Assembly (NCBI RefSeq): GCF_963678635.1
Contig: NC_087067.1
Span: forward strand, 42,310,696-42,374,695
Length of the DNA stretch: 64,000 bases
Direction of reading: 5' to 3'
Source of the DNA: Symsagittifera roscoffensis
Taxonomy: Eukaryota; Xenacoelomorpha; Acoela; Convolutidae
Positions within the stretch are counted from its first letter, which is position 1, and each line of letters starts with the position of its first letter. Positions 12,541 to 25,515 of this stretch are shown here, one piece after another. The notes below the pieces were generated by a model. It had not been told where the DNA came from and made no database searches. It was given only the letters and a program-made list of their open reading frames with translations. The translations under genes were made by a program, and so were the position numbers.

Positions 12541-15050
12541 TTTGATCGCTACTAAAACGATTTGCTTTGTGGAATGACTTAAATGTTTCAAATAGCTTGC
12601 TTTGAGCAACTTAAGTTTTTGCGAATTGATTTGTTCGTTAAAGTAAATTTAAATATTTCAAAACTTAACAGTCTGAATAGCTTGCTTACAAAAGCTTAGT
12701 TTTTTTTTTGCGAAACGAATTGTTCTATGAAATAACCTACAAGGCTTCATAGCTTGCTTAGAAAACTTTTGGCTTTTTTGTGAACCGATGCGGTCATTGA
12801 AGCAAGTTGATGTGTTTCAGAAGTGGAAAAGCTTGCTTAGAAAAACTTCATTTTTCGTGAACCGATTCATTCTAAAAAAGAACTTGAGTAATATCATAGC
12901 TTGAATTGTTTGCTTAAGAAAAAAAAATGTGATGTTTTTGCGAACTGGTTCGCTTCATGAGTTAACTTGAAATATTTTAAGTTTTTATAGTTTGAATAGC
13001 ATTCATAAGAAAACTCTAATTTTTCACAAACCAATTTGGTGTAACATATAACTCGACATTTTTAAAGTTTTCATAGCCTGAAGTTTTTGCGAACCGATTC
13101 GGCCTATGGTTTAATTTTCAAAATGTCATAACTTGAATAGCTTTCTCAAGAAATTTTTTTTTTGCGAATGGATTTAATCTATGAATTAATTTGAATTATT
13201 TTGTCTTTTCATCTCTTGAATAGCTTGCAAAAAGAAAATTCGCTCTGTGAAATAAATTGACGTTTTAAAAATTAACTTGCTTCCTAAGAAAACCCAATTT
13301 TTTGCTAAAATGTTTGATCTATGAAAGAACTTGAAACAGTTTAAACTTTCAGAGCTGGGATAAGAGAAACTTGAACTTTCCCGGACTGATTTGCTCTATG
13401 AAACCATTCAAAATAATTCAATGTTTCATCAATTGAATGGCTCCAAAATCAACTTTCAAACATTTCGCCATCCGATTAGCTCGGATAGTTTGCTTAGAAA
13501 CACATTTTTGCAAACCATTTTGGTCCAAAAATGACCCGAAAAATAATTTGTCTAGAATAACTTAAAATTTTTGCCATCCCATTAGCTTCATTAATTTACT
13601 TGAACTAAATCAAAATTTCATTACTAATAGCCTGCTTAGAGAATCTTAACTTCTTGTTTTTCGATAAGCTCTATATAATAGCTTAAAATTTTTCAAAATA
13701 TCGTAGCTTGAAGGGCTTCAAAAAACTTCAAGTTTTCGCAAAAGGAATCGGTCTGAGAAAGACAGCTATTACGTAGCTGAAAGTTTATTAGCTGGAATAT
13801 CTGGCTTAGAAAATCTTGAACGGTTCGCCATCCGATTCGCTACCTGAAATAATTTGAAATATTTCAAAGTTTAATAGCTGGAATTGCTTGCTCAGAAATA
13901 TCTGAACAAGAACTTCTCCTAAATGATTTGGTCTATGAAGTGATTGCTTCAGAAGTTTCATTGCTTCAAAAGAACTAAACAAACTTTTTTCCATTCGATT
14001 CACTACGTAAAAGAACAGAGTCTTCAAAAATTCATAACTAATAGCTCGATTGGAAACACTTAACTCATTGCCGCCCGATTCGCTCTATGAAAAGACTTGA
14101 CATATTTCCAAGTACTATAGTTTGAATGGTTTCAATTGAAAAACTTTGTTTTTCTTGCGAATTGAGTCGGTCTATGAAATCACTTACAGTATTCAATACT
14201 TCATCGCATGAATCGCATCAATAGAAATAATAACTTTTAGCCATCCGGTTCGCTACAGGAAATAACTAGGAATATTTCAAAGTTTCATAAATAATAGCTT
14301 ACTCCAAAAACCTTATCTATGAAATAATATATGTTTCAAAGTATCATAGCATGAATGACTTCAATCAAAAAGCATTAAGATTTCGCCATCCGATTCGCTC
14401 TATAAAATAAATTTTATTTTCTCAAACGATTACACTAAAAACAGCAAGCTTCAGGTTTAGAAGAACAAATTTTCAGCAAACCGATTTCCATGGTTTGAAT
14501 AGCATGCTTAGAAGAACTTAAATTTTTGCAAACTGATTCGGTTAAACAAAGAAAAAATTCAAAAAAAGTCAGAGAGTTGGAATAGCTTGCTTACAAAAAA
14601 ACTTCAGATATCTTACGAACCGTTTCAGTCTTTGAAGTTTTTCATAGTTTCATAGCTAAAATCTTCTGATTTATAAAAGCTTAAATATTTTGCGAACTGA
14701 ATCCGTCTTTAAAATTATTTAAAATATTTCAAAATTTCATAGCGTGAATAGCTTAATTAATGAAAACTGATTGTTCTTGGACTGATTCGCTTTTAAAATA
14801 AATTGAAGTTTTAGAATAAATTGCTTAAGACAAATTCGGTTTTTCACGGAACGATTCAGTCTATTAAAAAATTTGAATTGCTTAAGAGTTTCATCGCTTA
14901 AATGGCTTCATTAGAAAAACTGAAATTTTTCGCCATCCGATTCACTTCGTTACAGAGATTCATAGCTTGAATAGCTTGCCTAGAAAAAATTGAATTTTTC
15001 GAAAACCGATTTATTTTATGAAATAAGTTGAATTGTTTCAGCTTCTTTCA
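12541..15050 (+). repeat. Diverged satellite array, about 80 bp unit (block 1)
   Basis: The stretch is built of strongly diverged tandem units of about 73-85 bp; marker words begin at about 12591, 12676, 12749 and 12829. The recurring words are CATAGCTTGAATAGCTTGC, TTAGAAAAACTTGAATTTTT, GCCATCCGATTCGCTCTATG and TTGAAATATTTCAA. The last is a perfect palindrome in its commonest form. Divergence between neighbours is high, as expected for an old array. Frames such as 13806-14027 merely read through the repeat. Confidence 0.85.
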
Positions 15051-16101
15051 CTTTTCAGTTTTAAGTCAATTTTTAGCGTTGCATCAAGACAATTTAAACT
15101 TTGGGTAAAAGTGTTTCATTTCTTTTGCGATCTTTTCAGTAGCAAAACCATTATTTTGGTTCAAGTTGGTTTTTAAAAGCCAATGAACGCAGTGAAAGCT
15201 CTTATAAAGCTCGCATTTAATTTTTTTTCGGAAAGAGACTGAATGTTAGTTAACGCTGAAATTAAATTTTTCGCTGGTTGAATTTTTTATGTGTAGTTCA
15301 ATTCCTTTTTTAAAAGTGCAAAGGTTACAAAAACGGTAGTCGTCTTCTAATATCGAAATTAGATTTTGATTTTCAGATTTTTCAGCGAAAAGATACATTA
15401 GCGAATTGATCCTGTTTACTAAAACTGGGTTAATTTTGTCAAAAAAACTCAGAAATAAATTATTGTGGAAGCTCAGAGACCCTTAAAACAAATTTTATTT
15501 GCGCATTTTGTAATCTGAAGTTTTTCCAAAAACAACAAGTCAGGATTTTTTCTATTTCTTGGCGTTCACTGACTCTTTTCAACTGATTGAAAGTTTTGTT
15601 TGCGGAAAATTCTAGTGTGTTTTAGTTAGTTCATTTCCTCTCCCATTTCTTAAATTTATTTTGAAAAACGCATGTTTGGGTAGAATATTTTTTGATTGAA
15701 GTTTAAAATGAAGGTTCGAATACGAAAAATGCCTATTTTTATAACTGTTTTTCTCCATTTTCAACTATACTGGAAAAATTAAGTAATACAGCAAAATATT
15801 TGTCAAAAATTTTCCGGTCTCTTTTTTTTCTGATTTTTTTCCGGATGGAGTATTTACGTTACACAAGACAAATAATTTTTGACCATGGTTGAAATTGCTT
15901 GACCAAATTGAAGTTGAAAAAATTTAACTTTTAAGCCTTTGAAATACCTACAAAAATGATAATACCAAAAATGTTATCAATTTGTTAATTAGCAGTGTCA
16001 ATTATTCAGTTTAAGGTCACTTTCCGTGTATCAAAACAATTGAAAAATGCAGTTAGTGTTTCAATTTTAATTTTATTTACGGTAATTAACAGCAAAACCA
16101 A
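15051..16101 (+). repeat. Flank of satellite block 1, duplicated at 20502-21566
   Basis: Non-satellite AT-rich DNA beginning with TCAGTTTTAAGTCAATTTTT, matched by 20502-21566 with a few percent difference. It contains a forward copy of the dispersed repeat (words AAGTGCAAAGGTTACAAAAA near 15316 and TCGTCTTCTAATATCGAAAT near 15338). No gene recognised. Confidence 0.8.
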
Positions 16102-18520
16102 GTTAAGTTTTTGCGAATTGATTTGTTCGTTAAAGTAAATTTAAATATTTTAAAATTTAACAGCCTGAATAGCTAAGTTTTTTGTGCGAAACGAATTGTT
16201 CTATGAAATAACCTACAAGGCTTCATAGCTTGCTTAGAAATTTTAAGCTTTTTTGTGAACCGATGCGGTCATTGAAGCAAGTTGAAGCGTTTCAGAGGTG
16301 GAAAAGCTTGCTTAGAAAAACTTCATTTTTCGTGAACCGATTCATTCTAAAACAGAACTTGAGTAATTTCATAGCTTGAATTGTTTGCTTACAAAAAATG
16401 TGATGTTTTTGCAATCTGGTTCGCTTCATGAGTTAACTTGAAATATTTTAAGTTTTAATAGTTTGAATAGCATTCATAAGAAAACTCTAATTTTCACAAA
16501 CCAATTTGGTGTAACATATAACTCGACATTTTTAAAGTTTTCATAGCCTGAAGTTTTTGCGAACCGATTCGGCCTATGGTTTAATTTCCAAAATGTCATA
16601 ACTTGAATAGTTTTCTCAAGAAAAAATTTTTTTTTGCGAATGGATTCAATCTATGAACTAATTTGAATTATTTTTTCTTTTCATCTCTTGAATAGCTTGC
16701 AAAAAGAAAATCAACTTTACGCGAAGCGATTTGCTCTGTGAAATAATTTGACGTTTTAAAAATTAACTTGCTTCCTTAGAAAACCCAATTTGTTCCTAAA
16801 AAGTTTGATCTATGAAAGAACTTGAAACATTTTAAACTTTCGGAGCTGGGATAAGAGAAACTTCAACTTTCACGGACTGATTTGCTCTATGAAAGCATTC
16901 AAAATAATTCAACGTTTCATCAATTGAATGGCTCCATAATCAACTTTCAAACATTTCGCCATCCGATTAGTTCGAATAGCTTGCTTAGAAACACATTTTG
17001 CAAACCATTTGGATCCAAAAATGACCTGAAAAAAAATTTGCCTAAAATAACTTAAAATTTTTGCCATCCGATTAGCTTCATTAATTTACTTGAACTAAAT
17101 CAAAATTTCATTACTAATAGCCTGCATAGAGAATCTTAACTTTTTGTTTTCCGATTAGCTCTATAAAATAGCTTAAAATTTTTCAAAATATCGTAGCTTG
17201 AAGGGCTTCAAAAAACTTCAAGTTTTCGCAAAAGGAATCGGTCTGAGAAAGACATCTATTACGTAGCTGAAAGTTTATAAGCTGGAATATCTGGCTTAGA
17301 AAAACTTGAACGGTTCGCCATCCGATTCGCTACTTGAATTAATTTGAAATACTTCAAAGTTTAATAGCTGGAATGGCTTGCTCAACAAGAACTTCTCCTA
17401 AATGATTTGGTCTATGAAGTGATTGCTTCAGAATTTTGATTGCTTCAATAGAAATAATCAAACTTTTCTCCATTCGATTCACTACGTAAAAGAACAGAGT
17501 CTTCAAAAATTCATAACTAATAGCTTGATTGGAAAACTTAACTCATTGCCACCCGATTCGCTCTACGAAAAAACTTGACATGTTACAAAGTACCATAGTT
17601 TGAATGGTTTCAATTGAAAAACTGTTTTTCTTGCGAATTGATTCGGTCTATGAAATTACTTACAGTGTTTAATACTTCATCGCTTGAATCGCATCAATAG
17701 AAATAATAGTTTTTTTGCCATCCTGTTCGCTACAGGAAATAACTAGGAATATTTCAAAGTTTCATAATTAATAGCTTACTCCAAAAACCTTATCTATGAA
17801 ATAATATATGTTTCAAAGTATCATAGCATGAATGACTTCAATCAAAAAGAATTAAGATTTCGGCATCCTATTCGCTCTATAAAATAAATTTTATTTTCTC
17901 AAACGATTACACTAAAAACGGCAACCTTCAGGTTTAGAAGAACAAATTTTCAGCAAACCGATTTCCATGGTTTGAATAGCATGCTTAGAAGAACTTAAAT
18001 TTTTGCAAACTGATTCGGTTAAACAAAGAAAAAATTCAAAAAAGTCAGAGAGTTGGAATAGCTTGCTTACAAAAAAACTTCAGATATCTCACGAACCGTT
18101 TCAGTCTTTGAAGTTTTTCATAGTTTCATAGCTAAAATCTTCTGATTTATAAAAGCTTAAATATTTGCGAGCTGAATCCGTCTTTAAAATTATTTAAAAT
18201 ATTTCAAAATTTCATAGCGTGAATAGCTTAATTAATGAAAACTGATTGTTCTTGGACTGATTCGCTTTTAAAATAAATTGAAGTTATAGAATAAATTGCT
18301 TAAGACAAATTCGGTTTTTCACGGATCGATTCAGTCTATTAAAAAATTTGAATTGCTTAAGAGTTTCATCGCTTAAATGGCTTCATTAGAAAAACTGAAA
18401 TTTTTCGCCATCCGATTCACTTCGTTACAGAGATTCATAGCTTGAATAGCTTGCCTAGAAAAAATTGAATTTTTCGAAAACCGATTTTTTTTATGAAATA
18501 AGTTGAATTGTTTCAGCTTC
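16102..18520 (+). repeat. Diverged satellite array, block 2 (duplicate of 12607-15045)
   Basis: Unit-by-unit copy of block 1, starting at TTAAGTTTTTGCGAATTGA, which is joined directly to the end of the preceding flank at about 16101. The order of individually diverged satellite units is the same in both blocks. That shows one large duplication event rather than independent spread of the 80 bp unit. Small indels distinguish the copies. Confidence 0.85.
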
Positions 18521-20501
18521 TTGCTATAAGCTTGAAAAGCAAAACTTGTTGTTGTTTTTTGCAAATTACTTAAATTACTTATATTTTATCACTTGAATGA
18601 CTTCAACAGAAAAACTGTTTGCCATTTGCTACGAGTTGTCAATTAATTTTGAAGTTTTATAGCTTAAATACCTTGCGTAGAAAAGCTTGAGTATTTTGCG
18701 CACTAAGAAACAATTTAAGTGTTTCAAAGTTTCATTGCTGAAACGGGTTCCGTAGAAAAATTTAAACTTTCCGCGTTTTGATTCGCTTCGTTTTAAAGAT
18801 TTTTTTAAGCGAACTGATTGAGTCTGAAATAACTTGAAATTTTTCAAAGTTTCATAGCTCCTTAAAAAACGTTAGACTTTTTATGTGGACCAATTGTCAA
18901 GCTATCAAATAATTCAAAATGTTTCACCAACTGGATTGGTCTGTGAAACTTTTTTAAACCAGCTATTCAAGTTATTTCATAGACAGAGAGAACAAATATA
19001 AGTTTTAAGCTATGGAAAGCTATGGAACTTCGAAATTATTCTTAGCAAGCTTTTCAAACGAACTTTCATAGCTTAAATAGTTTGCTAAGAAAAAGTTGAA
19101 TTTGATCACTCTGTCTATGAATTAACTTGAATAGCTTGTTTAAAAAAATCTAAGGTTGTGCAGACCAATCCGGTTGATGAAACATCTTAAGTTATTTAAA
19201 AGCTTGAATAGCTTCCTGAAGAAAAAATTAAACTGGTTCACTCTGTCTATAAATAGCTTGAATAGCTTGTTTAAAAACATTTAACTTTTTGCAGTCCAAT
19301 CCGGTTGATGAAACAACTTAAATTATTTAAGAACTTGAATAGTTTGCTAAAGAAAAACTTAAACTTGATCACTCTGTCTATAAATAACTTGAATAGCTGG
19401 TTTAAAAACGTTTAACGTTTCGCAAACCAATTTGGTTGAAGATACAGCTTGAATTACTTGATAGCTTGATTAGTTTTTATAATAAAAACTTGATTTTTTT
19501 TGCAAAGTGATAAGCTCTTTGAACGCGTGAATACCTTGAATGAAAATATTAAGCGTTTTAATCCCAATACTTTCATGAAATAACATAATAATTCAGAAAA
19601 ACTTAACAAGTTAGAATAACCTAACAAGTTTTTCAAGTTAAAAAAACTTGATATACTTGGCAAACCTCTTTTATCTGAAATAAATTTTCAGAGCTGAAAT
19701 CGCTTGCTGAGTAAGCCCTAAGTTTTTGCAAAAAGATTCGGTTTAAAAAACAACTTGAAATATTTTAAAGGTTCAAGGCTTGAATGCCTTAAATAGAAAA
19801 ACTTGATTTTGCCATTCAATTTGTTTCGAGAAATAACTTGAAACTTTTTGAAATATCAAGGCTTGAATAGCTTGCTTAGAAAACGTTTTCGCGAATCGAT
19901 TTGGTCTCTCAAATTACTCAAAGTCTTTCAAAGTTTCGTCGGTTAAATAGCTTGCATAGGAAATTTTCAAAACAGATTACAACATGGCTTAATTCAAATT
20001 TTATTGCTGAGTTTGAAGAATGCCAAAATCTTTTTAGCGAGCCGATTGATTATTTGAGACAGGCTTGTTAGTTTTTATAACAAACAAATCAGTTTTTTCT
20101 CATGTTTTTACTTTTTGCCTTCCTTATTTCGACGTTTCTTCTTTCCTGTTTTAAACAACGCTTGTTTGGGGTAAAAAACTTTTGATTAAAGCTTAAAAAA
20201 ATGATTTGAAGACAAATTATGCTAATTCTAATAACTGTTTTTCTTCAAATTAGACTAGAATGGAGAAATCAAGTAATACAGCCAATGTTTTAAAAGAACT
20301 TTTCAGTTTTTCTCGTGAAAGCTTTTCAGGATGAAATTGTTATGTTCCACGTGGAAAAACAACAGTTTTTGACCATGTTTGAAATCGTTGACCGAAATGA
20401 GATTGAAAGAAATTGATTTTTCAGGCCTTTGAAAATATTACTTCAGATGAAAAAGTCTTAGATTATCAACCAGTAAAATTATCAATATTTTGCTATTTTT
20501 T
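18521..20501. repeat. Additional satellite stretch, present only in block 2
   Basis: This part has no counterpart in block 1, where GTTTCAGCTTCTT runs straight into the flank, so block 1 has lost about 2 kb. Satellite words continue to about 20040. Near 18960-19020 the orientation flips (AGCTATTCAAGTTATTTCAT is the complement of the usual unit). At 19100-19440 a longer period of about 130-140 bp appears, with TCACTCTGTCTAT at 19106, 19238 and 19379. The last few hundred bases are non-satellite. The reading frames at 18373, 18629 and 19454 read through repeat units. Confidence 0.75.
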
Positions 20502-21566
20502 CAGTTTTAGGTCAATTTTTAGCGTTGCATCAAGACAATTTAAATTTTGGGTAAAAGTGTTTCATTTCTTTTGCGGTCTTTTCAGTAGCAAAACCAGTAT
20601 TTTGGTTCATGTTGGTTTTTAAAAGCCAAAGAACGCAGTGAAAGCTCTTATAAAGCTCGCATTCAATTTTTTTTCGGAAAGAGACTGAATGTTAGTTAAC
20701 GCTGAAATTTAGTTTTTCGCTGGTTGAATTTTTATAGTTTTATGTGAAGTTCATTTCCTTTTTTAAAAGTGCAAATGTTACAAAAACGGTAGTCGTCTTC
20801 TAATATCGAAATTAAATTTTGATTTTCAGATTTTCCAGCGAAAAGATACATTAGCGAATTGATCATGTTTACTAAAACTGGGTTATTTTTGTCAAAAAAA
20901 CTCAGAAATAAATTATTGTTGAAGCTCAGAGAGACCCTAAAAACAATTTTTTTTTGTGCATTTTGTAACTTGAAGTTTTTCCAAAAAAACAAGTCAGGAT
21001 TTTTTCTATTTCTTGGCATTCACTGACTCTTTTCAACTGATTGAAAGTTTTGTTTGCGGAAAATTCTAGTGTGTTTTAGTTAGCTCATTTCCTCTCCCAT
21101 TTTCTAAAACTATTTTGAAAAACGCATGTTCGGGTAGAATATTTTTCGATTGAAGTTTAAAATATAGGTTCGAAGACAAAAAATGCCCTTTTTTATAACT
21201 GTTTTTTTTCCTTTTTCAACTATACTGGAAAAATCAGGTAACACAGCAAAATATTTCTCAAAAATTTTCCGGTCTTTTTTTTCTGATTTTTTTCATGCTG
21301 CTCATAACGCTTTTCCGGATGGAGTATTTACGTTACACAAGACAAATAAGTTTTGACCATGGTTGAAATTGCTTGACCAAATTGAAGTTGAAAAAATTGA
21401 ACTTTTAAGCCTTTGAAATACCTACAAAAATGATAATACCAAAAATGTTATCAATTTGTTAGTTAGCAGTTTCAATTATTCAGTTTAAGGTCATTTTCCG
21501 TGTATCAAAACAATTGAAAAATGCAGTTAGTGTTTCAATTTTATTTACGGTAATTAACAGCAAAAC
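20502..21566 (+). repeat. Flank of satellite block 2, duplicate of 15051-16101
   Basis: It ends with GGTAATTAACAGCAAAACCA near 21550, the same words that end the first flank near 16080. The frames at 20413-20622 and 20732-21019 lie in this repeat and do not resemble a protein I know. Confidence 0.8.
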
Positions 21567-23103
21567 CAAGTTTTTTGGTTTTTTGTAGCCTTTTATGAGC
21601 CAATGTAAGCAGTAATGTGGCTCTTATAGATATCATAATGAATTTTCCTCAGGAAAAAGACTGATAGTTTGTTCGCGCTAAATTTTGATTTTTTGCAAAA
21701 TGGTTTTTGATTTCTTAATTTCAGTTCATTTGCTTTATTTAAAAGAAGTCAAACTACGCTATCAAAGAGCTAAAGTGTAAACATGTTGAAAAACGTGATC
21801 AACTTCTAGTATCGAGTTTTCAGTGGAGTTTTAAATTGGGTTAAATTTAGCAAAACATTGTCAATCTTAAACTTTTCTTGATTTTCAAACAGCTTTGAGC
21901 TCAAGTCAATGTTTTTGTTCAGTTTTTTTTGCGTTCTTTGACTCTTTTCAACTTTTCTGTTGAGTATGTTTTGACATTGGCAAATTAATAGCATTCTTGA
22001 TTCCACAGGCGAGCTAGCGAGCGTAATGTTACAATACGAGTTTCACTTTTTTCATCCCAACACGCAAAGAAAAAATGCTCATTTGAGGAAATTTTAGCGG
22101 CAATTACATTTTCAAATAATTAGCATATTTTCTCGGGCTTTTAAGGGCTGCTGTTTGCGTATTGATAAGACACCTTGGAACAGATGCGAGGACTTCTGAC
22201 TCTGATCTATTGGCTTGAAAATTGATCCCGGCACTTAGCAAAATTTGAATTTTAAGGCGTATCTTTATCATTTTCCAAAATTTCCATTTTCTGTTAAGGG
22301 CACTCTTTTGTTTTTTGCTTGTGTTTGCGAAGTGCAGTTGTTCTTAGTAGCTAAAAAGTGAACTGTTTTGGCTTTTTAAGACATACCGAGACAAAACATT
22401 CTGTTCATACATTTTGTTTATAACACCTAGAAAACTTGGGAACAAGTCTGAATGTGTAACCCCCACATATCTAAAAGGAAAACGGAACAAATTTGAAAAA
22501 AAAAATTAGCAAAAAATTTTTTTGTAAATATATTCAAATAGTAACCACACAAGAGACTTCGACAAATCTCTGGAAAACACACAAAACTAAGAAACTTTGT
22601 TTATTTCCTATTTAATAAATTTCGAAAATAAAGCTCGTTAATGGGGAAAAAAAGAAACTACAAAAAATATTCGTAAAAATCAAACCAAAAATAAACACAA
22701 TTTTTACTACTTCAACTATTAAATTAAAAAAAAACTGGAGAAGTTTTTGAACATAATTTAAAGCAATTCGATACGCTATCACCCTGAAACATTCTACAAC
22801 GAAGACGCTCATTTCTCGCAAAAGAGGATGTCAAGTTTCAAGATAAAAAGTCGAGAAACAGCTGAAATTTAAACCGACCATGTCCAATTAGCCAAAAAAA
22901 ACTGACGGTTTTTTCAACTATTTCTGTTTTTATTGAAGTTTTTGGTGTTTAGAAACCAACAAAACTATGCAAATGCATATACACCTATCACACAGAGAAT
23001 AAACGATGCTTTGGTTTTTACGCTCGGTATTTTAAGCTAGCAAATGTAAAATTAAACGCAAATAACTAATTCGAAACCGAAATTAGAAAAAAAAAATTGA
23101 CAA
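21567..23103 (+). repeat. Dispersed AT-rich repeat and spacer
   Basis: 21567-22450 is another forward copy of the dispersed repeat (AAAAACGTGATCAACTTCTAG near 21791). Its later part (21990-22420) appears in reverse complement at about 25880-26350 and 26900-27420: AAAATGCTCATTTGAGG here, CCAAATGAGCATTTTGATT near 26200. 22450-23100 is AT-rich and has nothing I can identify. Confidence 0.65.
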
Positions 23104-25515
23104 AATTTGGAAAAAAAAAAAACAATCGACTTCAAAAAAAAGGAGAAGAACACAACTACCCGCGTTTAGGAGCTTTTACTGTTTTTTTTAGCGAACATTA
23201 AGCTGACAATACGTGAGAAGTTGCCCATTAAATGCAAAACAATCAAGAATGTCACAAGAAAAAGTATCATAAAACAAATTTAAACAAAGAAAAAATTTGA
23301 ATTTTTACACCAAACTAACTTGAAATTGTGACCTAAATCAGGTTTAAAAGTTGTAAAAACTTTAAAAAAACCAATAAATAAATTGCTAGACCGATCGAAA
23401 AGAAGCGCAAGATAACAAAAAAAAAGAAATTATACAAATTTGGGGATATTGAATTCAAATATTACTTTAGATCAACTATACTTGTAGATAATAAATAAGA
23501 ATTAATTTCAAGCACAATGAAAGACCGCCAATTCACTATTCCTAATTTTTCACGGTACTCTTACTATCAGAGGCAGCTGTGGTAATTCTAGACCAAGTGA
23601 GAAGAAGGAGCCTGTTAAAATTCGATTCATTTTAGAATTGCAGGAAAATTAGCAGAAAAACTAACTCCCGATTACAAAACACTTGCTTTCGCAAGCGTAA
23701 AAATGAATAGTGGAAATAGTAGGAAAAACTTATTCAAAAACACCTTGAAGATAACATGACAACTGTGAACAAAAACCTACAAGCCGGCAAAGTAATCATT
23801 TCACTTCGATAAAAATTGGCGCAATCAGCTATAGTATAACAACTGTATGCAGAAAAAAACGTATTTAGTTGCAAAAAAACTACCACTGTTAGATAATCAT
23901 CTTAAACTAATCATCTTTAGCCATCTTTTTAGCAGAATTCTGTGCTGAAAATTTTTAGTACCCGGTTGCAAGTCGCTAGCTCCACGCAAGGAAAATCAGC
24001 CTCTCAAAATGTGCGCTTCAAAAAAGTTGACTAAATCAATTAAAGACATAGCCAACATACAGTTGGAAACAAAATCAATGATCGCAAGCAAACAAAAAAA
24101 TGGTCTTTTGGTACTCAAATTTGATCAAACTTTTCGTCATCAAGGGATGCATTTTTCGTTCCGCTGAAAAATCTGAAACCTAAAATCCAATTTCGAAATT
24201 GGAAGTAAATCACGTTTTGTAAATTTTTCAATTTTTCTGTTAAATAGTGGAGTTTGCCTTCCTTTTAACAAAGGAAATGAATTGAATTTTAAAAAATCAA
24301 ACCGCGAAAAAGTACAATTGAGCCTGAACTCATAAGTATGTTCATAAAGATTGAAGAGAAAGTTTACCAATCATTCTAGCTGAAAATGATGGAAAACTAG
24401 CTAATATTAATCGTCTGCCAATTTCACATATCGGCATCCTCTTTTTCGTGATGACTAGACGAAAAACGATTGAAAATCAGAAACATACTTAGGAAGACAG
24501 CGCCCATTAAATGACATCATTAAGTGTTTCAACATTGTGTGGCGAAAGTTACACGAAGAGTATCTTCTTTCTCAATTGAAGGGAGTTGAACAAGCTTTTG
24601 TGGTCTTTGAAATTGAGTATTTCAAATTCAAGTTGACGTGATAAAAAAAGCTTGTTCTGCTCTGCTTAATTTTTGCCAATTGATTTAAAGTTTTAGTCAA
24701 CAGCTCAAAATTTCCTAATAATTATACAGGAAAGTCTGAAACATAATAAGCTTTTACTTATTATTATATAAGAGTCTGACCTACGTTCATCGAATCTTAA
24801 TTGCCCTTGCAATTAGCAAGTGTTTTCAAATGGGAATATAGATTTTTTTTGGTTAACAACTTGCTTAACATAATCACATGAATAACTTGGTATCTTGGTT
24901 CATATTGAATTCGAGTTTCTAAGCGTATGGGGCACACATAATCTGGAGTGAATGAAAACATCTAGAATAGCAAAGCTCGTGGGTTTGAAACTGAGTACGA
25001 CCTGTTTTTATTACACGGTAAATATTCCGTTTAAAAATGGCTTATTATTAGTCTGTTTATTATTTTTGTCGAGCTTAGTTGCCACATCTTAGAGATTTTG
25101 TGGTAGCATTTTACTTGTAGTTTTTTTTTGTTTTCATTTTTTTTGGCAATTTGTAATTCTACTGGCCTTGGCTTCGTGTATTTGTTTTTTCTTCTTTCTT
25201 TGCTTAGTTTCCTTGGAATTAGTGACTTCTTTTGGTTTGAAGGTCTCTTTTTCTTTCCTGTCTCCTAGATTGCAATGCTAGTTTTGTGGTATCGCTTTGA
25301 CTCTGTGTTTTCAATATTTGACCCTTTTGTCTCTTAGGGTCCTTTCCAATCGGCCTAGGGGGTAATGCCGTCGCTTTTACATCCTAAAGTCTGGAGTTCT
25401 TCTCTCGGCCGGGCCTTTTTTCTGTTTGTTTGCAATTGAAATTTTTTTTCGGTTAAAAATGAACTGAATTTTTATTGTCTGCTGAAGTTTTGTCAGTTAA
25501 CAGTTAAGTTGCCAC
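23104..25515. repeat. Segmental duplicate of 1-2010, fuller copy
   Basis: Matches 1-2010 in the same orientation and additionally carries about 450 bp (24328-24775) that also occurs in units A-C (for example ATAAGTATGTTCATAAAGAT). It is therefore the more complete version of the block. The frame at 24140-24370 is not conserved as coding. Confidence 0.85.

Noticed and set aside
12541-20040. Regularly spaced repeats as a CRISPR array
   Set aside because: Units are diverged, eukaryotic-type tandem satellites without constant repeats and unique spacers; no cas-like genes.
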